From Capnocytophaga sp. (lineage in GTDB: Bacteria > Bacteroidota > Bacteroidia > Flavobacteriales > Flavobacteriaceae): a DNA stretch of 56,396 bases. A program made the position numbers and the translations under genes. The stretch is taken from positions 1 through 56,396 of the forward strand of contig NZ_JAUNKD010000019.1 of NCBI RefSeq assembly GCF_030532915.1, read 5' to 3'. The notes beneath the pieces were generated by a model. The model had not been told where the DNA came from. It saw nothing but the letters and a program-made list of their open reading frames with translations, and did not search any database. Positions 1 to 8,281 of the stretch are shown here, piece after piece (position 1 is the stretch's first letter; the number at the start of each line of letters is the position of its first letter).

Positions 1-100
1 TTGCGTTGCGCGGTGTTGAGTTTGCGTTGCGCGGTGTCGATGTTGAGTTCCCCGTTGTTTATTTTATGTTTCCAAGTGTTTATGTTGCGTTGTGTTTTAT

Positions 101-136
101 CTTTGTCAAAGTTCCAAACTTTGACAAAGGTTTTTT
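101..136 (+). terminator. Rho-independent terminator, copy 1
   Basis: Perfect 13-bp stem (101-113 with 117-129), three-base loop CCA, then GTTTTTTG. The T-run lies on the plus-strand side, so it would stop transcription entering from the left of the window. Confidence 0.75.
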
Positions 137-155
137 GAGCGTTCTTGCGTATAAA

Positions 156-182
156 AAAAATGTCCTAATCGGACATTTTTTG
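156..182. terminator. Bidirectional terminator hairpin
   Basis: Stem AAAAATGTCC (156-165) with GGACATTTTT (171-180) around the loop TAATC. There are A residues on the left and T residues on the right, so it can work on either strand. On the minus strand it could end the phosphodiesterase transcript. Confidence 0.7.
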
Positions 183-224
183 TTTTATGTTGTGTTCCCT
201 GTTGTTTATGTTGCGTTGCATTTT

Positions 225-264
225 ACCTTTGGCAAAGTTCCAAAACTTTGCCAAAGGTTTTTTA
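225..264 (+). terminator. Rho-independent terminator, copy 2
   Basis: Perfect 15-bp stem (225-239 with 244-258), loop CCAA, then a T-run. It is the diverged duplicate of the hairpin at 101-136: TGTCAAAG has become TGGCAAAG, with the matching change in the other arm. Confidence 0.75.
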
Positions 265-278
265 TACAAGAGGAAGTA

Positions 279-770
279 TTATTTTTCAAACTCGATGATT
301 TGCAGGTTCTTTATTTCGGTAGCATCAATTTCAAACTGCAACATCGTGCGCACTTTTTGCCATCCGTATTTGCCCACCGCACCCGGATTTAGGTGCAGGA
401 GCTTGTAATCGGGGTCGTACATCACCTTTAAAATATGCGAATGACCCGAAATAAAGATTTTGGGTGTTTTTTTCAGAATTTCACTCTTTGCCAGCGGACT
501 ATATTTCTTAGGATAACCGCCGATGTGCAACATCAGCACTTCGGTTTGCTCACATACAAAGCGATTGACTTCCGGAAATTGCCTGCGGATGTCTGCCCCG
601 TCAATGTTTCCGTACACGCCCCGCAAGGGTTTTATCTTTTGCAATTCTTCGATGACTGCTACCGACCCGAAATCGCCGCAATGCCACACTTCATCAGCTT
701 TTTCGGCGTGAGCAAGGATGCGCTCGTCCATATAAGCGTGTGTGTCGGAAAGTAGGAGTATTTTCTTCAT
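279..770 (-). CDS. YfcE/MJ0936-type metallophosphoesterase
   Basis: Cytosolic calcineurin-like phosphodiesterase of 163 residues, the usual length for the YfcE family. The metal-binding motifs are in order: SDTH (8-11), HCGD (30-33), GNID (54-57) and GHSH (109-112). Family members hydrolyse phosphodiesters such as bis-pNPP, and the natural substrate is generally unknown. The gene starts 30 bases after the stop of the SLC13 transporter on the same strand and has no TAnnTTTG box of its own, so the two are probably cotranscribed. The family call is secure; the substrate is not. Confidence 0.9.
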   Translation of the reverse strand: MKKILLLSDTHAYMDERILAHAEKADEVWHCGDFGSVAVIEELQKIKPLRGVYGNIDGADIRRQFPEVNRFVCEQTEVLMLHIGGYPKKYSPLAKSEILKKTPKIFISGHSHILKVMYDPDYKLLHLNPGAVGKYGWQKVRTMLQFEIDATEIKNLQIIEFEK

Positions 771-800
771 TTATAGTTTATTAAATAAAACATTTTGTTC

Positions 801-2165
801 CTAAAACCAAAACCAATAGGCGATGGTTGCAATGAGCAATATGCTAAAAACATTGAGCAGTATGCCTGTCCGCACCATACTTTGCTGGCTCACCATTCCG
901 GTTCCGTAGGCAATGGCATTTGGCGGGGTGGCAACGGGGAGCATAAAGGCACACGAAGCCCCGAGCCCGATGATTAATGACAGCCCGAGCGGATTCATAT
1001 TCAATGCCTCGGCTATCGATATGAAAATTGGGACTAACAAGGCGGCGCTGGCGGTGTTTGAGGTGAACTCGGTGAGGAAAATAATAAAGGTGGCGACTAA
1101 TATGCCGATTAGGTAATAATGTTTGCCCTCGATGAGTACCACGATGGCATCGACCATTGCCTTATCGGCGCCCGAGTTTTTGAGTATGGCGCTTAGGGTG
1201 AGTCCCCCGCCGAAGAGCATCAACACGCCCCAGTCGGTATTGTCCTGTACTTGTTTCCAGTCGGCAACCCCACTGATGCAAATCAGCACGGCGGCAATCA
1301 TCGCCACGACCGAATCGAATTCTTTTATCGCTTCAATGTGTAAGATGCCCGTAAAGGCTTCGTTAATGTAACTCCCGAAAATCCAGCAGAGTGCCGTAGT
1401 GACGAAGATGGCTATGGTGATGTATTGTTTGGTGTTTAGTTTTTCGATTTTCTGTTTCGTATCAATTTTGATGTTCAGTTTGGGTTTGAAGATGATAAAC
1501 AGCGTCAGGAACATCAAAGGCATTAAGCCTATCATTGCCGGAATGCCGTATTTGAGCCAATCGGCAAAGTTTAGATGCAATTGAGAAGCAACGATGGCGT
1601 TGGGCGGAGAACCTACAAGGGTGCCCATTCCGCCGATGTTGGCGCTATACGCAATGCCCAGAATCACAAAAGCGTATGTTCCCTTATGCGTATTGTAATC
1701 GATGGATTTTAACAAGCCGATGGCAAGCGGAATCATCATTGCCGTGGTTGCCGTGTTGCTGATGCCCATTGAAAGCAGGGCGGTTACCGAAAATAACAAG
1801 AAGATGGCGATGGTAAAGTTACCTTTTGCCAAGGTAATCACCCGATTGGCGATGTATTGGTCTAACCGTTGGACGCTCAATGCCGTTGCGATGGCAAATC
1901 CGCCGAAGAAGAGGAATATGGTGGGGTTGGCGAAGGCTTGCAGGGCGGGTTTGGTCTGTTCCAACCCGAAGAGAATGGCAAGCACCGGAACGAGCAAAGC
2001 CGTTATGGTGATGTGAATGGCTTCGGAAAGCCAAAGTATGGCAACAAACGCTAAAATAGCCAATCCTTTATTGACCTTTTCTTCATACGGAAGCAAAAAA
2101 TAGAGCAAAACGGCGGTCAGTACGGCTGCCGCAATAACGAATGTTTTTTGAAGTTTTGGTTGCAT
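801..2165 (-). CDS. SLC13/DASS family sodium:dicarboxylate symporter
   Basis: Inner-membrane secondary transporter of about 454 residues with 11-12 hydrophobic segments. It carries two repeated SNT signatures (SNTATTAMM in the first half, SNTASAALL in the second), which bind sodium and substrate carboxylate in the DASS family, and GMGTLVGSPPNA typical of the group. Likely substrates are C4-dicarboxylates, citrate or sulfate; which one cannot be told. The reading frame extends 20 codons further upstream, but the start at MQPKLQ is preferred because a TAnnTTTG box lies just ahead of it at 2192-2199. It is the first gene of a two-gene unit with the phosphodiesterase. Confidence 0.9.
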   Translation of the reverse strand: MQPKLQKTFVIAAAVLTAVLLYFLLPYEEKVNKGLAILAFVAILWLSEAIHITITALLVPVLAILFGLEQTKPALQAFANPTIFLFFGGFAIATALSVQRLDQYIANRVITLAKGNFTIAIFLLFSVTALLSMGISNTATTAMMIPLAIGLLKSIDYNTHKGTYAFVILGIAYSANIGGMGTLVGSPPNAIVASQLHLNFADWLKYGIPAMIGLMPLMFLTLFIIFKPKLNIKIDTKQKIEKLNTKQYITIAIFVTTALCWIFGSYINEAFTGILHIEAIKEFDSVVAMIAAVLICISGVADWKQVQDNTDWGVLMLFGGGLTLSAILKNSGADKAMVDAIVVLIEGKHYYLIGILVATFIIFLTEFTSNTASAALLVPIFISIAEALNMNPLGLSLIIGLGASCAFMLPVATPPNAIAYGTGMVSQQSMVRTGILLNVFSILLIATIAYWFWF

Positions 2166-2191
2166 ATTATTTTTGGATTTAAATACGATTA

Positions 2192-2199
2192 CAAAATTA
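2192..2199 (-). promoter_or_regulatory. Bacteroidota -7 box for the SLC13 gene
   Basis: TAATTTTG on the minus strand, matching TAnnTTTG, 27 bases upstream of the chosen start. No clear TTTG -33 element was seen. Confidence 0.45.
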
Positions 2200-2292
2200 T
2201 TGAAAATAATCTTATTTTTTCGCATTTTAGCTGATTATTTTTTTTAGCATAAGAAAATTGCATTTTCAGAGGTTATTTTACGATTAAAAACG

Positions 2293-2300
2293 TATCTTTG
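2293..2300 (+). promoter_or_regulatory. Bacteroidota -7 box for the ugd-epimerase pair
   Basis: TATCTTTG, a perfect TAnnTTTG match, 64 bases upstream of the ugd start. Confidence 0.65.
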
Positions 2301-2363
2301 CACAATTGCCGATGTGTGCCTGCCTGCTTGGCGGTATTGCATCATTAGTAATAGTGAATAAAA

Positions 2364-3704
2364 ATGAAAATAGCAGTTATAGGAACGGGTTATGTTGGGT
2401 TGGTTTCAGGCACTTGCTTTGCCGAAGTGGGCAATCACGTAACTTGTGTGGATATTAATTCTGAAAAGATAGAAAATTTAAAACGCGGGATAATCCCTAT
2501 TTATGAACCGGGACTTGAAGCGATGGTTTTGCGCAACGTGGCGAGTAAAAATTTGTTCTTTACAACGGATTTAGCCGCCGCCATTGCCGATGTGGAAGTG
2601 GTTTTCATTGCCGTAGGTACTCCGATGGGTGATGATGGTTCGGCAGATTTGCAGTACGTGCTTTCGGTTGCTCAATCCATCGGTGAGGCGATGCAAAACA
2701 ATCTCATTGTGGTTAATAAATCGACCGTGCCCGTGGGTACGGTGGACAAGGTCAAAGCCGTCATTAACCGGATACTTCTAAAAAGAAACAGCCCGCTTGC
2801 ATTTCACGTGGTTTCCAATCCCGAATTTTTAAAGGAAGGCAAAGCCATTCAAGATTTTATGAAACCCGACCGCGTGGTTATCGGTGCGGACAGCCAATAC
2901 GCTTTGGATAAAATGAAAAGCCTTTACACATCGTTTTTTATGCAACACGAACGCTTCATTACGATGGATATACGCTCGGCGGAGATGACCAAATACGCCG
3001 CTAATGCGATGCTCGCCACCAAAATTTCGTTTATGAACGAAATTGCCAATATTTGCGAGCGCGTGGGGGCTGACGTGAACAAAGTGCGTTTGGGGGTAGG
3101 TTCCGATACGCGTATCGGTTACAGTTTTATTTATCCTGGTTGCGGTTATGGCGGTTCGTGTTTCCCCAAAGATGTGCTGGCGTTGAAAAAACTTTCGGAA
3201 GAAGTGGGCTATGACGCACAACTCATCACGGCAGTTGATAGCGTAAACCATCGGCAGAAGCGGGTTATCGCCCAAAAGGTTATAAACAAGTACGGAGATG
3301 ACCTCTCGGGCAAAACCTTTGCCGTTTGGGGGCTTTCGTTTAAACCCGAAACTGACGATATGCGTGAAGCGCCTTCCATTTATGTTATAAAAGAACTTCT
3401 TAAACGCGGGGCAAGCATTCGGGCGTATGACCCCAAAGCCACGCACGAAGCAAAAACGTTTTACCTTAAAGGTCTGGACGTTACCTATTTTGAAAGTAAG
3501 TACGAAGCCCTAAAAGGAGCCGATGCGATGTTGTTACTCACCGAGTGGAAAGAGTTTCGTTCGCCCGATTTTGATGAAATAGCTAAGTTGCTCAAAGCGA
3601 AAGTCATTTTTGACGGTCGAAATCAGTACAACGCCTTCAATTTGCGCGACAAGGGTTTTGAGTACATTCAAATTGGCGTGCAATCAGAAAGTTACAACAA
3701 GTAA
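2364..3704 (+). CDS. ugd: UDP-glucose 6-dehydrogenase
   Basis: Oxidises UDP-glucose to UDP-glucuronate using two NAD+, supplying uronic acids and their derivatives for capsule or lipopolysaccharide. The 446-residue protein has the N-terminal Rossmann motif GTGYVG (7-12), the conserved KSTVPVGT strand (119-126), the central substrate segment, and the catalytic cysteine Cys266 in GYGGSCFPKD. The C-terminal UDP-binding domain follows. A close paralogue such as UDP-ManNAc or UDP-GalNAc dehydrogenase is possible, but the GSCFPKD context and length favour Ugd. A promoter box lies at 2293-2300, and the epimerase gene follows after 36 bases. Confidence 0.93.
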   Translation: MKIAVIGTGYVGLVSGTCFAEVGNHVTCVDINSEKIENLKRGIIPIYEPGLEAMVLRNVASKNLFFTTDLAAAIADVEVVFIAVGTPMGDDGSADLQYVLSVAQSIGEAMQNNLIVVNKSTVPVGTVDKVKAVINRILLKRNSPLAFHVVSNPEFLKEGKAIQDFMKPDRVVIGADSQYALDKMKSLYTSFFMQHERFITMDIRSAEMTKYAANAMLATKISFMNEIANICERVGADVNKVRLGVGSDTRIGYSFIYPGCGYGGSCFPKDVLALKKLSEEVGYDAQLITAVDSVNHRQKRVIAQKVINKYGDDLSGKTFAVWGLSFKPETDDMREAPSIYVIKELLKRGASIRAYDPKATHEAKTFYLKGLDVTYFESKYEALKGADAMLLLTEWKEFRSPDFDEIAKLLKAKVIFDGRNQYNAFNLRDKGFEYIQIGVQSESYNK

Positions 3705-3740
3705 AATCACGATTAATCAAACAGAAAACAACAAAAACAG

Positions 3741-4598
3741 ATGCAAAAAATATTGGTAACAGGCGGAGCGGGCTTTGTGGGTTCAAATCTTTGTAAAGCA
3801 TTGGTTCAAAATCCCGAAAATCAGGTTTTTTCGTTGGATAATTATTTTACCGGAAGCCGCGAAAACCACATAAAAGGCGTGCATTACATCGAAGGAAGCA
3901 CCGAGCATATTTTTGAATTGGTTGATTTTGCCCCCGACCTTATTTTTCATTTGGGCGAATACTCGCGGGTGGAACAAAGTTTTGATGATATCGATAAGGT
4001 TTTGCTTTTTAATAAGATAGGGACATCGAAGGTGCTGGAATTTTGCCGTCGTCATCGTTGTAAGTTGGTTTATGCCGGAAGCAGTACCAAGTTTGGCGAT
4101 GGGGGTATCGGCAGGAATCAAAGTCCGTATGCGTGGTCAAAATCATCAAACACCGAGCTTATTAAAAATTACGGCGATTGGTATGGGCTTAATTACGCGA
4201 TTGTCTATTTTTACAACGTATACGGGCAAGGTGAAATAAAGGAAGGAAAGTACGCCACGCTCATTGCACTTTTTGCCGAAAAAATGCGTCGGGGCGAAGC
4301 GCTTACCGTAGTTTCACCCGGCACGCAACAACGTAACTTTACGCATATTGACGATATCGTAAACGGATTGCTGCTCGTGGGCGAAAAGGGGCAAGGCGAT
4401 GAGTATGGCATCGGTAATAAAGAAACGTACACCGTGTTGGAAATTGCCCAAATGTTTGGCGGCACTATTGAGATGCTTCCCGAGCGAAAAGGAAACCGAA
4501 TGACCTCCGATGTGATTACCGAAAAAACCGAAGCCTTGGGCTGGAAAGCCGAAAAGTGCATCAAAACGTATATCAATCAGGTGCTTGACACGCTTTAA
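3741..4598 (+). CDS. NAD-dependent sugar-nucleotide epimerase/dehydratase
   Basis: Extended short-chain dehydrogenase of 285 residues. The NAD-binding motif GGAGFVGS is at 8-15, with a conserved YAGSS at 111-115 and the catalytic Tyr130-x3-Lys134 in SPYAWSKSS. It is shorter than typical GalE (about 335). Being next to ugd, it plausibly acts on UDP-glucose, UDP-glucuronate or another nucleotide sugar for surface polysaccharide. The exact reaction cannot be read from sequence. It is probably cotranscribed with ugd; no clear terminator follows before the convergent transglycosylase gene. Confidence 0.82.
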   Translation: MQKILVTGGAGFVGSNLCKALVQNPENQVFSLDNYFTGSRENHIKGVHYIEGSTEHIFELVDFAPDLIFHLGEYSRVEQSFDDIDKVLLFNKIGTSKVLEFCRRHRCKLVYAGSSTKFGDGGIGRNQSPYAWSKSSNTELIKNYGDWYGLNYAIVYFYNVYGQGEIKEGKYATLIALFAEKMRRGEALTVVSPGTQQRNFTHIDDIVNGLLLVGEKGQGDEYGIGNKETYTVLEIAQMFGGTIEMLPERKGNRMTSDVITEKTEALGWKAEKCIKTYINQVLDTL

Positions 4599-4659
4599 GG
4601 TTGCCGTCCGTTTGTGAACTATTGATTGTATTGTGTGTAATCCGGTGTTTTTTTTTTAA

Positions 4660-5625
4660 TTATTTCTTCGGAATTTTAATGTAGTATATTTTTCCGGATT
4701 TGTTGTCCAATTTTCGGTCTCTCAACCACGAATTGTGAATTTTGAGTTCTTTGTACGTGATGTTGTATTGTTTGGCAAAATCAGCCAAGTTTTCAATGTT
4801 GCTGTCCACTTTTATGATGTATGTTGGCACTTCGTTGTACAGGTGTTTTTTCTCGAAGTGAAACCCGTATTGTTTGGGGTTTTTCATAATTTCTTTCACG
4901 GCCAAAATCCTGAAAACATAGCGTGAGGTCTCGGAATTGAGCCATAAATCGTAATAATTGTTGGTTTGCTGTGCAGTGGTTTGACGCGTCATTCCGGCAA
5001 CTCCGGCGTTGTAGGCAGCGGCAGCCATCGTCCAACTTCCGGTGCTTTCTTTGGCTTTTTTTAGGTAATCACAAGCCGCTTGGGTAGCTTTTTCCAAGTG
5101 ATAACGCTCATCAACTGTGGCACTTACTTCCAATCCGTGTTCAATGGCGGCTGTCTTCATAAATTGCCAAAAACCGCTGGCTCCCGAAGGCGAAACCACG
5201 TCAAGTAGTCCACTTTCAATCAAGGCTAAATATTTAAAATCGTCCGGAATTCCGTTGCGTTTTAAAATCGGTTCAATTATGGGAAAATATTTGTTTGACC
5301 GCTTAATTAGCAGTAAACCATTGGATTGCCAATAGGTGTTTACCAAAAATTCCCTGTCAAGTCGCTCATACACATCAGGGATTTCCAGCGGAACCCGTTC
5401 ACCGGCAAAATCCATTTCGGTTGGTAAATCAACTGCGTGAACTTTGTATCCGTTCACGCGGTCAATATCCTGATTTTTAGAATAAATTCCATCGGCTGTG
5501 TCCGAGAAATCTTCTCTTTCAAAAATGTTGTTTTCTTCATTGGTGATTGCTACTGCATTAATCAAAAATCCTGATACACAGGCAACTCCCAGTCCGTAAA
5601 GTATATTTTGTATTGCTTTTTTCAT
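4660..5625 (-). CDS. Membrane-associated lytic transglycosylase (SLT domain, LysM-like tail)
   Basis: Murein lytic transglycosylase of 321 residues, similar in plan to MltD. It has an N-terminal hydrophobic signal or anchor segment (about 8-27), a spacer, then an SLT goose-lysozyme-type domain (about 105-235). The catalytic Glu137 is in ALIESGL, with the following SPSGASGFWQFM and AAAAYNAG motifs. The C-terminal 55 residues resemble a single LysM peptidoglycan-binding module (YIIKVDSNIENLADFAKQYN). It cleaves glycan strands to 1,6-anhydro ends in the periplasm. A one-mismatch promoter box (GATATTTG, 5686-5693) lies upstream, back to back with that of the KAS III gene. Confidence 0.9.
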   Translation of the reverse strand: MKKAIQNILYGLGVACVSGFLINAVAITNEENNIFEREDFSDTADGIYSKNQDIDRVNGYKVHAVDLPTEMDFAGERVPLEIPDVYERLDREFLVNTYWQSNGLLLIKRSNKYFPIIEPILKRNGIPDDFKYLALIESGLLDVVSPSGASGFWQFMKTAAIEHGLEVSATVDERYHLEKATQAACDYLKKAKESTGSWTMAAAAYNAGVAGMTRQTTAQQTNNYYDLWLNSETSRYVFRILAVKEIMKNPKQYGFHFEKKHLYNEVPTYIIKVDSNIENLADFAKQYNITYKELKIHNSWLRDRKLDNKSGKIYYIKIPKK

Positions 5626-5734
5626 TTTCTTCTATCCGTAAAATTATGTGATTGTTTGGCTGCTATAAGCTCGAAAATTAAGGTGCAAATATCTTACTAT
5701 TTTTTTGATTTATAAAAAGATTTCGTTTTCTTTT

Positions 5735-5765
5735 TTTGCTAATAGAAAAAATAACCTTACCTTTG
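5735..5765 (+). promoter_or_regulatory. Complete Bacteroidota promoter (TTTG-N19-TAnnTTTG)
   Basis: TTTG at 5735-5738, a 19-base spacer, then TACCTTTG at 5758-5765. The box falls inside the open frame upstream of MTYHSK, so it argues for the later start at 5786. Confidence 0.8.
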
Positions 5766-5785
5766 GAGAAAATTGTAATCAGATT

Positions 5786-6796
5786 ATGACATATCATTCA
5801 AAAATTAAAGGCTTGGGATTTTACGTCCCTGATAATATAGTTACAAATGACGATTTATCAAAACTGATGGACACCAGTGATGAATGGATTCAGGAACGTA
5901 CTGGAATTCAGCAACGTAGACACGTCATTAAAGGCGAAGATACCACCACCAGTATGGGCGTTAAGGCAAGTTTGAAAGCCATTCAAAATGCGGGAATTGA
6001 CAAAGACGATATTGATTTTATCATTTTCGCTACGCTAAGCCCCGATTATTATTTTCCCGGTTGTGGTGTGCTGGTACAGAAAGAGTTAGGTTTGAAAACC
6101 GTTGGGGCTTTGGACATTCGCAACCAATGTTCCGGATTTGTTTACGCTCTTTCCATTGCCGACCAATACATAAAAACCGGAATGTACAAAAATATTTTGA
6201 TTATCGGCTCGGAAACCCAATCCCCCGGTTTGGATTTTTCCACACGCGGGCGTAATGTTTCGGTGATTTTTGGCGACGGAGCGGGGGCGGCCATCGTGTC
6301 GCGGGAAACCAATCCCGAAAAAGGAATTTTATCCACCCATTTGCACAGCGAAGGTTTTCACGCCGAAGAACTCGCTCTTATCGCTCCGGGAATTGCAAAA
6401 CGCTGGGTTACAGACATTGTTGCCGAAAACGACCCCGACGATGTGAGTTATTTCCCCTATATGAATGGGCAACACGTTTTTAAAAATGCGGTCGTTCGCT
6501 TTTCCGAAGTTATTCAAGAGGGATTAAAAAACAACGGATTAACACCAAAAGATATTGATATGTTAATTCCGCATCAGGCAAATTTACGTATTTCGCAATT
6601 TATTCAACAGAAATTCGGACTTTCGGATAATCAGGTTTTTAATAATATTATGAAATACGGAAATACCACGGCGGCATCAATCCCCATTGCCTTAACGGAA
6701 GCCTATTACGAAGGAAAAATCAAAGAAGGTGATTTGGTTGTTTTGGCTGCTTTTGGTAGCGGATTTACGTGGGCAAGTGCCATTATCCGATGGTAA
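5786..6796 (+). CDS. 3-oxoacyl-ACP synthase III family protein (FabH-like)
   Basis: Thiolase-fold condensing enzyme of 336 residues with the KAS III catalytic triad: Cys115 in NQCSGF, His263 in IPHQANLRI and Asn293 in KYGNTT. It joins an acyl-CoA to malonyl-ACP to start fatty acid or related acyl chains. It stands alone, without plsX or rpmF, so it may be an additional KAS III paralogue and not the main FabH. The open frame begins 27 codons earlier, but the promoter box at 5758-5765 lies in that extension, so the internal ATG is the likely start. The downstream symporter starts 42 bases later and could be cotranscribed. Confidence 0.9.
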   Translation: MTYHSKIKGLGFYVPDNIVTNDDLSKLMDTSDEWIQERTGIQQRRHVIKGEDTTTSMGVKASLKAIQNAGIDKDDIDFIIFATLSPDYYFPGCGVLVQKELGLKTVGALDIRNQCSGFVYALSIADQYIKTGMYKNILIIGSETQSPGLDFSTRGRNVSVIFGDGAGAAIVSRETNPEKGILSTHLHSEGFHAEELALIAPGIAKRWVTDIVAENDPDDVSYFPYMNGQHVFKNAVVRFSEVIQEGLKNNGLTPKDIDMLIPHQANLRISQFIQQKFGLSDNQVFNNIMKYGNTTAASIPIALTEAYYEGKIKEGDLVVLAAFGSGFTWASAIIRW

Positions 6797-6838
6797 ACAC
6801 CTAAAAATGAATATATTTTAACCATAAAAACAAACAAT

Positions 6839-8020
6839 ATGAAATTACTTAACAATCTTTTATTCAGGGTTTTTATAGCCATTTTAATCGGGATTGCCGT
6901 AGGGCTTTACGCTCCGCTGTGGCTGAACCGTATTTTTATGACTTTCAATAAGTTATTTGGAAGTTTTCTCGGTTTTTCAATTCCGCTCATCATTATGGGG
7001 CTTGTGATGCCTGCCATTGCCGAATTGGGTAAAAACGCAGGAAAATTGCTTTTTGCAACGGTTGTGATTGCGTATTCATTTACGCTTTTTTCAGGGTTTT
7101 CAACCTATTTTGTGGGCAGTGCCATTTTTCCTGCCTTGCTTGGCGACCATAGCGTGGCTTCCACAGAAGTGAGTGAGCGGGCATTGGAGGCATTTTTTAC
7201 CATCAATATTCCGCCGATTCTTGATGTAATGAGTGCTTTGGTGTTGGCTTTTATGGTAGGTATCGGTCTTTCGTTGAAAAGTAATTCCACTTTGGGCGAA
7301 GTTCTGAAAGATTTCAGAGATATCATTACGCAAGTAATTGAAAAAGTGATTATTCCGTTGCTTCCTTTTTACATTATGAGTATTTTCTCTGAGATTGCCT
7401 ATGGCGGAAAAGTAGCTTCGGTAATTGATGTTTTCTTTAAGATTATCGGTGTTATTTTTGTGATGCACTTTGCCTTGCTTATTCTGCAATTTATTTTGGC
7501 GGGATTGATTTCGGGCAAAAATCCGATAAAATCACTTATGACGATGTTGCCTGCCTATGCTACGGCTCTCGGAACACAATCATCGGCGGCTACAATTCCC
7601 GTTACGTTGCAACAAGTTATCAAATTGGGGGTGCCTGAACGAATTGCAGGTTTTGTTGTGCCGCTTTGTGCAACGATTCACCTATCGGGAAGCACGATGA
7701 AAATTACTGCCTGTGCAATGGCTTTAATGCTGATGAATGGGCAAACCGTTGATTTTGCGTCTTTTTCGGGACTTATTATGATGATGGGCATTATGATGGT
7801 AGCGGCACCGGGCGTTCCGGGTGGAGCGATTATGGCTGCTTTGGGGCTTTTGCAATCAATGTTGGGGTTTGATACGCAACAACAAGCTTTAATGATAGCC
7901 CTTTACATTGCGATGGACAGCTTTGGAACGGCGTGTAACGTAACCGGTGATGGTGCGGTATCGCTAATTGTAAATCGGCTTAATAGCCTTTTCGGGAAGA
8001 AATCCCCTTTGGGAGCGTAG
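6839..8020 (+). CDS. SLC1/DAACS family dicarboxylate or amino acid:cation symporter
   Basis: Inner-membrane transporter of 393 residues with about eight helices and the re-entrant hairpin organisation of the glutamate/C4-dicarboxylate symporters. The serine-rich hairpin appears as ALGTQSSAATIPVTL and the substrate/sodium region as MDSFGTACNVTGDGA near the C-terminus. It couples uptake of glutamate, aspartate, serine/threonine or dicarboxylates to Na+ or H+; the substrate is not assigned. No separate TAnnTTTG box was found in the 42-base gap after the KAS III gene. Confidence 0.88.
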   Translation: MKLLNNLLFRVFIAILIGIAVGLYAPLWLNRIFMTFNKLFGSFLGFSIPLIIMGLVMPAIAELGKNAGKLLFATVVIAYSFTLFSGFSTYFVGSAIFPALLGDHSVASTEVSERALEAFFTINIPPILDVMSALVLAFMVGIGLSLKSNSTLGEVLKDFRDIITQVIEKVIIPLLPFYIMSIFSEIAYGGKVASVIDVFFKIIGVIFVMHFALLILQFILAGLISGKNPIKSLMTMLPAYATALGTQSSAATIPVTLQQVIKLGVPERIAGFVVPLCATIHLSGSTMKITACAMALMLMNGQTVDFASFSGLIMMMGIMMVAAPGVPGGAIMAALGLLQSMLGFDTQQQALMIALYIAMDSFGTACNVTGDGAVSLIVNRLNSLFGKKSPLGA

Positions 8021-8129
8021 TCCGATGCCTTTTAGAGCGTGTCAGTTGATGAAAAACAATCGCTTGCTTGGCTTCCTTCCGATGAAATAACAAATCGTAA
8101 TGAAATTAAGTGCCTATTAATTAACGGAA

Positions 8130-8160
8130 TAAGCCCCTGTAATTGTAGGCGCTTACCTTT
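8130..8160 (+). terminator. Possible terminator after the symporter gene
   Basis: TAAGCCCCT (8130-8138) can pair with AGGCGCTTA (8147-8155) with one mismatch, followed by CCTTTTGC. The T-run is weak. The rest of the 261-base gap before folE holds only the folE promoter box. Confidence 0.35.
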
Positions 8161-8231
8161 TGCATAAGTTTTTCGTATGTAACTATCAATAAAAAGTACT
8201 TTTCCTTATGCAAGGTTTCAAATTAAAGCCT

Positions 8232-8239
8232 TATCTTTG
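8232..8239 (+). promoter_or_regulatory. Bacteroidota -7 box for folE
   Basis: TATCTTTG, a perfect TAnnTTTG match, 43 bases upstream of the folE start. Confidence 0.65.
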
Positions 8240-8281
8240 CCCACTTTTAATATAAAACAATAATAGTAAGACTTTAAGAAG

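Larger units (their letters stand above)
1..264. repeat. Intergenic tandem repeat block carrying terminators
   Basis: The stretch has no convincing gene. A 16-base unit beginning TTGCGTTGCG occurs at 1-16 and again at 22-37. A longer block at about 55-135 recurs at about 181-261, offset by 126 bp, and includes the shared words TGTTTATGTTGCGTTG (77 and 203) and CAAAGTTCC, so a terminator and its leader have been duplicated. The two copies have diverged, but each hairpin stem stays perfectly paired because both arms changed together. The repeat may continue to the left of the window. Confidence 0.75.

Noticed and set aside
6-408. Two plus-strand open frames at the left edge
   Set aside because: They run through repeats and terminator hairpins and into the antisense of the phosphodiesterase gene; the products are not protein-like.
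2829-3446. 205-codon open frame antisense to ugd
   Set aside because: The plus-strand gene carries all UDP-glucose dehydrogenase motifs; the antisense product resembles nothing and arises from codon bias.
8021-8281. Riboswitch ahead of folE
   Set aside because: No conserved tetrahydrofolate, preQ1 or other known riboswitch core could be found; only a weak hairpin and the promoter box are visible.
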